Part shown: positions 8,669 to 17,120 of the stretch, in pieces
Numbering within the stretch: position 1 is the first letter of the stretch
Layout: each line of letters opens with the position of its first letter
Assembly (NCBI GenBank): GCA_964627805.1
Contig: CAZVLA010000049.1
Coordinates: 1-64,000, forward strand
Length of the DNA stretch: 64,000 bases
Reading direction: 5' to 3'
From: CAZAMI01 sp964627805
GTDB taxonomy: Archaea > Thermoproteota > Thermoprotei_A > Sulfolobales > NBVN01
Made by a program: the position numbers and the translations under genes
The notes under the pieces: generated by a model
What the model was told of the DNA's origin: nothing
Databases searched by the model: none
The model's input: the letters and a program-made list of their open reading frames with translations, nothing else

Positions 8669-8723
8669 ATTCAGACCCTGCGTGGTTCATCAATAGCCTC
8701 AGCAACCAGGTTACTCATCACCG
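8669..8723 (-). ncRNA. box C/D guide sRNA
   Basis: Reading the minus strand from 8721, the order is box C GTGATGA (8715-8721), 12-nt guide GTAACCTGGTTG, box D' CTGA (8699-8702), a short spacer, box C' TTGATGA (8687-8693), 12-nt guide ACCACGCAGGGT, box D CTGA (8671-8674). All four boxes match archaeal consensus and both guide lengths are canonical, as expected for a dual guide for 2'-O-methylation. By the D+5 rule the target sites would be U in ACCCU (D guide) and C in CAACC (D' guide). It fills the gap between two minus-strand genes. I did not identify the target RNA. Confidence 0.85.
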
Positions 8724-8726
8724 AAA

Positions 8727-9467
8727 TTAACCTACCCCTAGCTCCCTTAATAACCTCCTAAAGTTACTACTTACTACCTCCTCAACCTCCTCAGGCTTCA
8801 TTCCTTTAAGCTCAGCTATCAACCTTATAGTACCTGGTATTAAGTTAGGTCCTAACTTAAGTCCCCTATAGTTGTAAGGACCATCTGACTCAGTGAGGAT
8901 TATCTCAAGAGGGGCTACCCTAGCTATTTCCCTCATCTTCTTCTGTATCCTAATAGCTGCATTAATACCTACGAAGTAACCTAGGGACTCTATCTCCTTA
9001 AGTAATTCCTTAGGTCCTGTGTACCAGTGTATTATAGCTACCTTAACGTCATTCCTCGATAACTCCCTCACAACTTCACTCCATGCACCAGCTGCATGTA
9101 CGTTCACTCCCTTACCCTCTTCTGAAGCATACTTAAGGAATACCCTAAACACTTCTAACTGCTTATTGAAGGTATTTGGTACGAACTTCTTATCAAGTCC
9201 TACTTCACCAAGTATAGGTACCTTATTACCTAATTCATTAACTAGCTTCGTAGCTGACTCAATTGATTGCTTACTACCTACTTCCCACGGGTGTATACCT
9301 ACTGCAGGTACTATGTTAGGGCATGCCCTACATAACTTAATGGTCTTAACTGACGAGTTGTAGTCGTCCGATACAGCAATCAATGCTAGGTTAGAACTAC
9401 CACAGTAACTACTAATTACCTCATTACCATACTCATGGGCATGTACGTGAGCATCCACTAACATCAC
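8727..9467 (-). CDS. TatD family metal-dependent hydrolase/DNase
   Basis: Metal-binding motifs of the TatD amidohydrolase fold are in order: DAHVHAH near the N-terminus, GEVGLD mid-protein, NVHAAG, IIHWYTG and TESDGPY near the C-terminus. The 246-aa length is typical. TatD proteins are 3'-5' nucleases acting on DNA or RNA. It is followed on the same strand by a C/D sRNA and preceded by NucS and a DHH phosphoesterase, giving a row of nucleic-acid-processing genes. Start is ATG; two consecutive ATG codons leave a one-residue ambiguity. Confidence 0.88.
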   Translation of the reverse strand: MMLVDAHVHAHEYGNEVISSYCGSSNLALIAVSDDYNSSVKTIKLCRACPNIVPAVGIHPWEVGSKQSIESATKLVNELGNKVPILGEVGLDKKFVPNTFNKQLEVFRVFLKYASEEGKGVNVHAAGAWSEVVRELSRNDVKVAIIHWYTGPKELLKEIESLGYFVGINAAIRIQKKMREIARVAPLEIILTESDGPYNYRGLKLGPNLIPGTIRLIAELKGMKPEEVEEVVSSNFRRLLRELGVG

Positions 9468-9483
9468 ACTAACCAGCAGTGAA

Positions 9484-10173
9484 TTACTTAGTAGTACTTA
9501 AAGGTTCTACCTTAACATGCCTTAAGCCGAACTCATGAAGTAACTTCATAGCCTGCGGTGTTACCTTAGGTGACGCTAGTACACCCTCAACCTTAACCCC
9601 TAAAGACCTATAGTAATTAACGTACCTCCTTAGTTGATGGACCGCATCAACGTCAGCTACTGACCTCTTAGCCTCAACAATTATTAAGGTACCGTCACGC
9701 CTCCTAAGTATTAAATCTACCCTACCATGCGGTGTACTCACTTCCCTAGACACTAACTCAGTACCTTCCTCAATAATTGACGGGTTACTAGCTATCCTAT
9801 CAACTATGTCCTTCTCAGCACCTAGTAAAATGAATCTAGCAGTTGTTAGTCTAGTAACTAGTAAGTACATCGGCGGTTCTATCACTACCCTTAATTCCTC
9901 ATGTGGTTTAGACCTAATAGCTAATAACTCAACGTAATTACCTCCTTCCCTAACGATTATGTGGGACTTAGGTTGCCAATTAATAGGTTCCCTACCCTTA
10001 CCCTCATGAATTAATACCGTACCGTCCTCCTTAATAATTAATAACCTCCACGCCTTACCAGCCTTACTAGCAGCTCTTCCTCGGTAGTCGATACTGCAGT
10101 TAATCAGCGCTACTATGGTAGCTACCTTAAAATACCTCCTAACTATTGAGGTAAACTCACTTGAGTCAACCAC
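9484..10173 (-). CDS. nucS: NucS/EndoMS mismatch-specific endonuclease
   Basis: The 229-aa protein has the NucS layout: an N-terminal dimerisation beta-domain (with INWQPKSHIIVRE) and a C-terminal RecB-like nuclease carrying GRVDLIL, then IIVEAKR, then QLRRYV. These supply the Asp and Glu-x-Lys catalytic residues. EndoMS cuts both strands at mismatches in archaea and actinobacteria and binds PCNA through its C-terminus. Start is GTG, 10 nt after the DHH phosphoesterase stop, so the two are likely co-transcribed. Confidence 0.92.
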   Translation of the reverse strand: MVDSSEFTSIVRRYFKVATIVALINCSIDYRGRAASKAGKAWRLLIIKEDGTVLIHEGKGREPINWQPKSHIIVREGGNYVELLAIRSKPHEELRVVIEPPMYLLVTRLTTARFILLGAEKDIVDRIASNPSIIEEGTELVSREVSTPHGRVDLILRRRDGTLIIVEAKRSVADVDAVHQLRRYVNYYRSLGVKVEGVLASPKVTPQAMKLLHEFGLRHVKVEPLSTTK

Positions 10174-10183
10174 CCCGCTAAAC

Positions 10184-11152
10184 TCAAGCCTTTCTAGGGA
10201 CGTTCTTAATCACCTCAACAACTAAGCGAACAGCATCACTTAATGGTAGATTAGGTAAGGTAGTCGATGCTGCCTCAGCGTGACCACCGAACTTACCCTT
10301 AAGGGCTTCAGCTAATGCCTTACATATTCTGTAGGCCCTATCAGTTACTGACCTAACAGTAACTACGGCCTTACGCTCCTCCTTCCTAATCAGTATTACG
10401 TCTTTCCTACACATTTTAGAGAATTCAGTAGCTGCTATACCTAGTAAGCCAGCGTATATACGTGACTCAGGTAGGTCTAGAGCAACTACCTTAGCACCTG
10501 AAATCTCTATAGCTCTCTCACCCATTATCTTCAGTAACCTCTTAAGGAGGAACTTAGCTACTTTAGCCCTCCTAAGAACCTCTTGATCACTACTTAAGTC
10601 CTTACCATTAAGCATTAAATTAACTAAGTACCTCATATACTCTAAATCGCCTGGATCCCTAGCTATTGATAACTTAATTAAGTCGGCTACGTTAGCTACG
10701 TCCGGGTTCCTAGTTTCGTTGCCTTCACAGACATCAGCTACCTCGACTAGGAAGTTCTCGTAGGGGTTCATGAATGGGTTTAAGGCGTCTTTAATTAAGT
10801 GGGGTGTTGAGGGTGCTTTACTCCAAACAACCTTAACGTCTAACTTGCTTAACTTATCTATGTAGTCTTTGGAGCTCATGTGATGGTCAATAACTACTAT
10901 TCGGTTAGCCCTACTCCTCAGCTTAGTTATGAATTCACTTAATTCACTACTTACTGCTAAATCAAGGAAAACAACTTCACCTAACTCATTACTTAATTTT
11001 CTAGCATCTATGTGAGCTCTCCAGGGTTGCGTGAATACCATGTCTATATGTCCGGGGTAGTAATCCATCATGTAGTGCTTTATGTAGATAAATGCAGATA
11101 TGACTCCATCGCAGTCACCATGGCAAACAACTCCATGCCTCATACGCAACAC
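10184..11152 (-). CDS. DHH-DHHA1 family phosphoesterase (RecJ/NrnA-like)
   Basis: Motif I HGDCDG (residues 11-16), motif II FLDLAVS, motif III VIDHH and a C-terminal DHHA1 GGHAEAAS loop are all present. This indicates an active two-metal nuclease or nanoRNase of the archaeal RecJ-like group (322 aa). The first in-frame start is GTG (11152); ATG (11143) is also possible. A TATA box (TTTATAATC on the minus strand, about 11175-11185) puts the transcript start almost at the start codon, suggesting a leaderless mRNA. It is divergent from taw1 and upstream of nucS. Confidence 0.85.
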   Translation of the reverse strand: MLRMRHGVVCHGDCDGVISAFIYIKHYMMDYYPGHIDMVFTQPWRAHIDARKLSNELGEVVFLDLAVSSELSEFITKLRSRANRIVVIDHHMSSKDYIDKLSKLDVKVVWSKAPSTPHLIKDALNPFMNPYENFLVEVADVCEGNETRNPDVANVADLIKLSIARDPGDLEYMRYLVNLMLNGKDLSSDQEVLRRAKVAKFLLKRLLKIMGERAIEISGAKVVALDLPESRIYAGLLGIAATEFSKMCRKDVILIRKEERKAVVTVRSVTDRAYRICKALAEALKGKFGGHAEAASTTLPNLPLSDAVRLVVEVIKNVPRKA

Positions 11153-11197
11153 TCAACACTTATGTATTAACGCAGATTATAAAACTGGTATAGAGTA

Positions 11198-12265
11198 GTG
11201 AATGCTGGTGAGTACTTGAGTAAGTACGTAGACCCACTAACTCAAGCATATGGGAGATTACGTAAGCAGAAGTACCACCTAATAGGTGCTCACTCAGCAG
11301 TTAAGAAGTGTCTATGGGTCCATAACGCACTAACACAGCGTAGGTTCTGCTATAAGTGTAAGTTCTACGGCATAGAATCCCATAGATGTATTCAATTCAG
11401 TCCCTCAGTACTTTGGTGTTGGAACTCGTGCTTACACTGCTGGAGGGTAAGGCCGGAGGAGATGGGGCTTAAGTACGAAGGATTACCTGAACTGCCGTAC
11501 ATTGATGACCCTGAATTCATTGCTGAAATGGCTGTACTAGAGCATAGGAGGACCGTTAGTGGGTATAGGGGTAGGGCATCGGAGGATATGTGGAGGGAGG
11601 CCATGGATCCTAAGCACGTAGCTATATCACTAACTGGTGAAGCTACTCTATACCCTAGGTTAGGTGAGTTAATTGAGGTATTCCATAGTAAGGGATTAAC
11701 CACATTCCTAGTAACTAGAGGTGTAAGACCTGAGGTACTCTCTTCGCTCGAGACTGAACCCTCGCAACTCTACATATCCTTAGAGTCATGGAATGAAGAG
11801 ATGTATAGGAGATTTAATAGGCCACTAGTTAGTGATGGGTGGCGTAGAACCTTAGAATCGATTAAGTTAATAAGGTCATTTAAGTGCCCAACCGTAGTTA
11901 GGGTCACAGTCGTTAAGGGCTTCAACATGAGTGATAAGGATGCTAAGGGATTTGCTAAGGTACTTGAGTTAGGTGAGCCAATGTTTATTGAGGTTAAGGC
12001 ATACATGCACGTAGGAGGTTCCATAGAGAGGTTGAGTAGGTCATGTATGCCTACATTCACTGAGGTCATGGAGTTCGCTAGGAAGTTAGCTAATGAATTA
12101 AGTTATAGAGTAGCTTCGTACTCAATACCATCTAGAGTAGCACTACTAACTAAACTAAAAGCCCCTACTTTCAGGCATGGTAAGGGATGCCCGAGAGGAT
12201 GGGAGGAGAGGGAAGTGGGTGATGAGTATTCAGGAGAGTACGGGTGTGTTGAGGAGGTTATTTAA
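11198..12265 (+). CDS. taw1: tRNA 4-demethylwyosine synthase (TYW1/Taw1), radical SAM
   Basis: The radical SAM motif C74-x3-C78-x2-C81 and a second cluster from C38, C51 and C64 have the same spacing (13, 13, 10, 4, 3) as the two-cluster TYW1 of methanogens. The enzyme condenses N1-methylguanosine-37 of tRNA-Phe with pyruvate to make the tricyclic wyosine core. SLTGEATLYP is the SAM-binding GE region. Length (355 aa) is normal. The 3' end overlaps the convergent tldE gene by 4 nt. The start is GTG, and it shares an intergenic promoter region with the divergent DHH gene. Confidence 0.93.
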   Translation: MNAGEYLSKYVDPLTQAYGRLRKQKYHLIGAHSAVKKCLWVHNALTQRRFCYKCKFYGIESHRCIQFSPSVLWCWNSCLHCWRVRPEEMGLKYEGLPELPYIDDPEFIAEMAVLEHRRTVSGYRGRASEDMWREAMDPKHVAISLTGEATLYPRLGELIEVFHSKGLTTFLVTRGVRPEVLSSLETEPSQLYISLESWNEEMYRRFNRPLVSDGWRRTLESIKLIRSFKCPTVVRVTVVKGFNMSDKDAKGFAKVLELGEPMFIEVKAYMHVGGSIERLSRSCMPTFTEVMEFARKLANELSYRVASYSIPSRVALLTKLKAPTFRHGKGCPRGWEEREVGDEYSGEYGCVEEVI

Positions 12266-13599
12266 GCAAAAGGTTTAGTTATGCCTACATTACGTACTAA
12301 TGCGTATGGTAATCTAGAAGGTACCTCCACTTCCCACCACTTAATTAAGTACTGATCCTTACCTAGGGCCTGCACATTACTTAGTAAGTTGGGGAAGGTA
12401 TCTGATATCCTAACCCTCCTAACCCTCGCTCTTAATTCACCATTCTCAACTAGGAATAGGGCATCCCTAGTAACGCTTGAGAAGCTACCCTCAACGTAGT
12501 TCTGTAGTCTAGTGTACCAGTTATTAGTGATTAGTAAGCCCTTCTTAACTTCCTTAATGAGTTCATCGAGCCCGTAATCACCCTTAACTACCTCTAGGTT
12601 CCAGGGCCTAGGCATTACCCAGCCAGCATTACCCGTACTCTTAACACCTAATTTACCGGCTGTCTTGCTATTATGTAATAAGTTCTTGAAGATCCCCTTA
12701 CCTATTATCTCCTTATCGAATGTCTCGATACCTTCATCATCGAATTCCGCAGATCCTGCTAGCTCAGTATCCTTAGGCTTATCTATCAGTGTCAGTACTT
12801 CAGAAGCTATCTTCTCTCCAGGTTTTCTCCTCATGAATATTGAGAACCCCATCATTACGTAGAGAGCCGAAGCCATCATACCCACGTAGCTCATGAGGTT
12901 ACCGAGTACTAAAGGAGATAATACTACATCGTACCTACCTGGCTCAATGTCGGTGACCTTACCGCTACATTCACTAGCGTACCTACCTGCTAACTTACCT
13001 ACTCGCTTTAACTCCTCAATCCTTAAGTACCTACTACCGTATGCCCAGTGACCGCTATCTTCACCCTTGAATGCTCTTAAATAGGCCATCACTTCACTAC
13101 CCTCCTTATATCCCTCAAAACCCTTTGAAGTAACTAATGCGTATTTACTAACTTCTAAGTGGAGCGTACCAGCAACTCTCTCAGCTCCCTCCCTAAATGC
13201 CTCCTCAATCATTACGTTAGTAGGTTCTAATGGGTCTTCCATGTACTTAATTACGGTACTGTCGACAAGTACATCATCTATACCTGACCTACTAGGTTCT
13301 GGTAAGGGTGCGTAGAGTTCAGATTCTTTCATCATTCCTACATAATCCTTAACGCGCTTAGCAACCTTAATAACGTCCTCAATCTTACTTAAGTTTATCC
13401 CTAACTCAAACACTCTCTTGTCCTTACTTAAGTATATGACTGCGGTATGCTCCCTCCATGACTGTACGACACTGGGTTCGGAGTTCCATAATTTAACCAT
13501 TACTGCATCACGTGAAGTTAGTTTAATAGCTACGTCATTAAATTCCTTCATTAATTCATTTAGTGCCTTGGAAGCCTCACTCAATAATCTTTCCTTCAA
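12262..13599 (-). CDS. tldE: TldE/PmbA-type subunit of the TldD/TldE metalloprotease
   Basis: A 445-aa member of the PmbA/TldD family that lacks the HExxxH zinc motif, as expected for the non-catalytic TldE partner. It overlaps the tldD gene by 4 nt (start in the tldD stop region), indicating translational coupling. TldD-TldE heterodimers degrade unfolded peptides in the cytoplasm and mature some peptide products. Typical late blocks such as STGNAGWVMPRPWNLEV and a glycine-rich C-terminal half are visible. No modified-peptide biosynthesis gene is next to it, so a general housekeeping role is likelier. Confidence 0.9.
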   Translation of the reverse strand: MKERLLSEASKALNELMKEFNDVAIKLTSRDAVMVKLWNSEPSVVQSWREHTAVIYLSKDKRVFELGINLSKIEDVIKVAKRVKDYVGMMKESELYAPLPEPSRSGIDDVLVDSTVIKYMEDPLEPTNVMIEEAFREGAERVAGTLHLEVSKYALVTSKGFEGYKEGSEVMAYLRAFKGEDSGHWAYGSRYLRIEELKRVGKLAGRYASECSGKVTDIEPGRYDVVLSPLVLGNLMSYVGMMASALYVMMGFSIFMRRKPGEKIASEVLTLIDKPKDTELAGSAEFDDEGIETFDKEIIGKGIFKNLLHNSKTAGKLGVKSTGNAGWVMPRPWNLEVVKGDYGLDELIKEVKKGLLITNNWYTRLQNYVEGSFSSVTRDALFLVENGELRARVRRVRISDTFPNLLSNVQALGKDQYLIKWWEVEVPSRLPYALVRNVGITKPFA

Positions 13600-15041
13600 C
13601 CCGACCTCACCCCTAATCTAATTTTGGAGACACGAACATTAGGACCTCCAAACCAAACAGGTACTCCCTGAGCAGGTTCTCCCTTACCGCAAGTACCTGG
13701 GTAGAACCTAAGGTTCTTATCAGCTCCTACGACCCTACTGTAGAAGCCTTTAGTAGTTACTTCAAGTACTGGATTTCTAATGGGTTTATCCTCCCTAACC
13801 TCCCCATCCTCTATGATGTAGGCCTCCAGACCTACGTACCTTTGGTTCCACCTAACGTCATCTATGTTCCACTCCATGTAGCTCTTAATGTAGACCCCTA
13901 ACTTGATTCCCTCAAGTAGCTCATCAAAATTCATATCACCTGGTTTGAAGTATGTGTTACTCATCCTTATGATGGGTTCTGAAGCGTAGGTCATTGATCT
14001 AGCGGAGCCGTTACTGTATGTACCGAATAACTTAGCTGTATGCCTGTTATGTAGGGGTTCGTTGATCAAGCCCTTGAGGTATAGGTACCTAGGTCTCGCA
14101 GGTACTCCCTCATCATCGTATAGGTAGTATCCGTAACTACCAGGTATGGTGGGGTCCTCAACTATGGTTACGTACTCGCTACCTATCCTATACTTACCTA
14201 TCATGTCAGGCTTAACGAAGGACTCACCAGCTTGAGCTGCTTCCCTACCTAATATTCTGTCAGCTTCCATGGGATGACCTGCTGACTCATGAACCAGTAA
14301 CGCCACTACTTCAGGACCCACGACTACATCAATCACGTCCTTAGGTGGTTCCCTACCTCTAATTAATACATTCTCAAGCCTCCTAGCTTCGCTACTTAGC
14401 TCCTCATCGATCCTCCACTCACGGATTAATTCAGAACCGCCCGATGCTCCGTAGGATATGAATCTCTGCAGCGTTCCCTTACCGCTCGCTAATACGTAAT
14501 TAATTACTATAGCTACCCTAGGTACCCTAGAGTATATTAATGCTCCATCACTATTTATCACTAACTTCTCTTGATGATGCTCGAGGAAGCCGAAGGTGGT
14601 TACCGCCACTTTAGTTTCCTTAACTGAGTTACAGAGTAGTTTATGTAGCTCAACACCTAACTTAACCCTATCCTCAATACTGAAGTCCTCGATACTATGT
14701 TTAGGGACTACCTCATACCTAGCCCTACCTAACTTCTCATCGCTAAACTCAATAGGCTCCTTTCTCAACCTAGCCAGTGCCCTAGCTCTGAAAACAGCTA
14801 ATTCAGTAGTTTTAAGGAGTTCTGCCTCATTAAGTACGTTAGTCGCTGCGAAACCTAATGAACCATTAACTAATACCCTAATCCCTATACCCTTGAAGAA
14901 TACCTCATCGGTCCCTATGACAGCCCCATTCCTTAAGGTTATACTTCTCTGGACATCCGCTTGGTACCTAGCTTCAGCGTATGTAGCTCCTAACTCAATA
15001 GCTCTATCGACGGCCTTAGTAAGGAGTGATTCATCAATCAT
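13596..15041 (-). CDS. tldD: TldD zinc metalloprotease subunit
   Basis: The 481-aa protein carries the catalytic HESAGHPMEAD (HExxxH) motif about residue 257, characteristic of TldD, and the C-terminal CGKGEPAQGVPVWFGGPN block with a conserved Cys. It begins with ATG and leads a two-gene operon with tldE. The upstream intergenic stretch (15042-15209) is AT-rich and separates it from a divergent gene. It should form the proteolytic half of the heterodimer. Confidence 0.92.
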   Translation of the reverse strand: MIDESLLTKAVDRAIELGATYAEARYQADVQRSITLRNGAVIGTDEVFFKGIGIRVLVNGSLGFAATNVLNEAELLKTTELAVFRARALARLRKEPIEFSDEKLGRARYEVVPKHSIEDFSIEDRVKLGVELHKLLCNSVKETKVAVTTFGFLEHHQEKLVINSDGALIYSRVPRVAIVINYVLASGKGTLQRFISYGASGGSELIREWRIDEELSSEARRLENVLIRGREPPKDVIDVVVGPEVVALLVHESAGHPMEADRILGREAAQAGESFVKPDMIGKYRIGSEYVTIVEDPTIPGSYGYYLYDDEGVPARPRYLYLKGLINEPLHNRHTAKLFGTYSNGSARSMTYASEPIIRMSNTYFKPGDMNFDELLEGIKLGVYIKSYMEWNIDDVRWNQRYVGLEAYIIEDGEVREDKPIRNPVLEVTTKGFYSRVVGADKNLRFYPGTCGKGEPAQGVPVWFGGPNVRVSKIRLGVRSG

Positions 15042-15209
15042 TTAGGTACCCAAGTAGTAGAGTTTAACTTAGGAAATTAAAGTGCTTTAGTTAAGCATGA
15101 CTTACTAACTAGCCTAATTAGTCAATTATGCTAGAGCTATGAATTAATCACGCACCTAAAGAACACTAATCAATTTATTCTTTACCTGCAACTTATTATC
15201 GGTGAGTAA

Positions 15210-16115
15210 GTGCTTCCAGATTACTTAGTAGAGAGGCCCGTGATTCTGTGCATACCCAACCTCGATAGCGTAGTTGCTTCAGCATTGATTATTAAGGAGT
15301 TCGAGGATGTAGGTATCGCATCAACCGTGCATATAGTTGATAGTGACGTACTTAGGAAGGTAGCAGCTACCGACACGTACGTACTAGTAGGTATAGGAAT
15401 ACCACCACCGCCTAGAGTACTAGGGGATGTGCTTTCGCTCGTCATTAGTGAGGACGGGGGATCATCATACCTAGTAGGAAGCGACGGCAGTGTTAAGGTT
15501 CTTGAGGTAGTTAAGCCACCTCCAAGTAGTTACGTGAGGTTCGTATCCCAAGTACTTAAGTTAGGTAGGCACGTAAGTGAACCGTTAATAATGATTATTG
15601 AAGGTTCATCACCTAACTTAAGTAGTGAGAGGGTAATTAAAGCGTCATTAGCTATGTACAGGGATGTTAAGGCACTATATTCGGTAGTTAATTACGTAGT
15701 TAGTAATGACGTCACGTCCTTAAGGATGTTGATTGAAGAGTACGCTGAGATGTATGAATCCGAGGAGGCTAGGTACGTGGCTGAAATTGATGGTAGGTCA
15801 ATTAAGTTAGGTAATTACGTACTTACGTACTATGACACATTCAGTAAAGAGAGGGCATATATTAATGAAGTAGTTGAGAAGTACGTAACCTCCGGTGTAG
15901 GTACGATACTTGTTGGTTGTAGGGGAGGCTTAGCTATTAAGCTTGAATTAGTCAATATTGATAGGAAGGATGTGGAGGGCATCATTAACTTATTTAGAGG
16001 CTTAATTAGTGAGTCCGCGGTAATTAATGACGTTATTAGGTTATACCTAAAGTATCCGTACCCCCAAGCACAGGACGTTATTAAGGGATTAATGAGTTAC
16101 TTTAGGGAGTCTTAA
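15210..16115 (+). CDS. unknown protein, possible degenerate DHH-type phosphoesterase
   Basis: A 301-aa soluble protein with no confident family. Its start, PVILCIPNLDSVVASALIIK, is laid out like DHH motif I (as HGDCDGVISAFIYIK in the gene at 10184-11152) but with the His and one Asp missing. No DHH triplet follows: DVLSLVISEDGG occupies the expected place. A segment near the C-terminus, GVGTILVGCRGGLAIKLEL, could be a remnant DHHA1 strand. Inference: a catalytically dead DHH-fold subunit or binding protein. GTG start with GGTGA 5 nt upstream. The 3' end overlaps the convergent YkgJ-like gene by 14 nt. Confidence 0.5.
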   Translation: MLPDYLVERPVILCIPNLDSVVASALIIKEFEDVGIASTVHIVDSDVLRKVAATDTYVLVGIGIPPPPRVLGDVLSLVISEDGGSSYLVGSDGSVKVLEVVKPPPSSYVRFVSQVLKLGRHVSEPLIMIIEGSSPNLSSERVIKASLAMYRDVKALYSVVNYVVSNDVTSLRMLIEEYAEMYESEEARYVAEIDGRSIKLGNYVLTYYDTFSKERAYINEVVEKYVTSGVGTILVGCRGGLAIKLELVNIDRKDVEGIINLFRGLISESAVINDVIRLYLKYPYPQAQDVIKGLMSYFRES

Positions 16116-16509
16116 CCCTAAAGGTACTATATTCCGTGCGTAGCTTCCTAAGGAATTCATTAATCATTCTAATACCTAGCTTAAGCTCATCAGTACTTAG
16201 CTCGCTAGCTAATGGGCACTCACTATCAACTACAGGACCTAAGCCCTCAACCCAGATTATGGGGTATATTCTACATCCTAAAGGTCTATACTTGTACACC
16301 TTACAAACCCCTCTAACTGGTTCGTAGAAGTAACAATGACCATCAACGTTTCTTAATCTGTAGTACCTACCATCAAAAACCGCGAACTCACTTACTCTGT
16401 AACCCATCGAAGAGAGTCTACGCACATCACTTATTAGGAGGATCATCTCGGTTTCTTGACAGCATAGACCACACCTTAAGCACTCGCTCCTTATTAATAC
16501 GCCCTCCAT
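16102..16509 (-). CDS. YkgJ family cysteine-cluster protein
   Basis: Cysteines at C10, C13, C16 and C17 (CLRCGLCC), with later ones in HCYFYE, GVCKVYKYRP and GCRIYP, match the CxxCxxCC-type zinc- or iron-chelating family formerly UPF0153. The 135-aa size fits. The family's biochemical role is not settled; metal or Fe-S binding is inferred from the cysteines. ATG start. It is convergent with, and overlaps by 14 nt, the DHH-like gene. Confidence 0.8.
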   Translation of the reverse strand: MEGVLIRSECLRCGLCCQETEMILLISDVRRLSSMGYRVSEFAVFDGRYYRLRNVDGHCYFYEPVRGVCKVYKYRPLGCRIYPIIWVEGLGPVVDSECPLASELSTDELKLGIRMINEFLRKLRTEYSTFRVKTP

Positions 16510-16565
16510 AGTACGTACCGAGATTATTAATTAGTTAATCCAAGTTTAATGCTTGGTAGGGACCT

Positions 16566-17120
16566 GTGCTTAGGTACGTAGGAGTAGCTGCGTATTCAGG
16601 ACCTCCTCCGGATCACTTAAGAACAGCTACTGAGGAGTTCCTTCAAGCACTCTCAATGTGTAGGCAAGCAGAGAGTACTGTATTAGTTGTTGGTGGTTAC
16701 TGGGGATTAATGAGGGTTATAGTTGATGAAGCTATTAAGTTAGGATTTAAGGTATTGATACTACCTCCCTTAGAAATGGAGGATGTTAGGTACCCACCAG
16801 AAGCTATAGTAGTTAGGACCGGGACCTCATTTAGAGTTAGGAGTGTCTTCTTAGTTAGGACTTCAGAGGTTTTAGTAGCTTTAGGAGGTGCTGGAGGTAC
16901 TCTACAGGAGGTCATTACTGCTTACACTGAAGGCGTACCGGTATACGTTCTAGGAATGACGGGAATGCCGACCGATAAAGCTACGCACTTCTCGCCGTAC
17001 GTAGATGAGAGGAAGAGAGCTTACGTTAAGGTAGTTAATGACCCAACAGTAATAGCTAAGGAAGTATGTAAGTACTTAGAGGAGACCCCGCCTAGGGGTT
17101 GGGGTGGTGACTGTGGTTAA
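16566..17120 (+). CDS. LOG/TIGR00725 family nucleotide-binding protein
   Basis: A Rossmann-like SLOG protein of 184 aa with VVGGYWGLM (matching the GGxxGxM motif), the nucleotide-binding GGAGGTLQE loop (GGxGTxxE type) and the ITAYTEGVPVYVLG segment. Relatives are cytokinin-type nucleoside 5'-monophosphate phosphoribohydrolases or simple nucleotide binders; TIGR00725 members lack a proven substrate. Start is GTG. The 3' end overlaps the downstream ROK kinase gene by 17 nt, so the pair is one operon. Confidence 0.75.
   Translation: MLRYVGVAAYSGPPPDHLRTATEEFLQALSMCRQAESTVLVVGGYWGLMRVIVDEAIKLGFKVLILPPLEMEDVRYPPEAIVVRTGTSFRVRSVFLVRTSEVLVALGGAGGTLQEVITAYTEGVPVYVLGMTGMPTDKATHFSPYVDERKRAYVKVVNDPTVIAKEVCKYLEETPPRGWGGDCG

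Noticed and set aside
15042..15209. Possible RNA gene in the gap upstream of tldD
   Set aside because: AT-rich, no C/D boxes, no tRNA T-arm motif, and room for two divergent promoters only.
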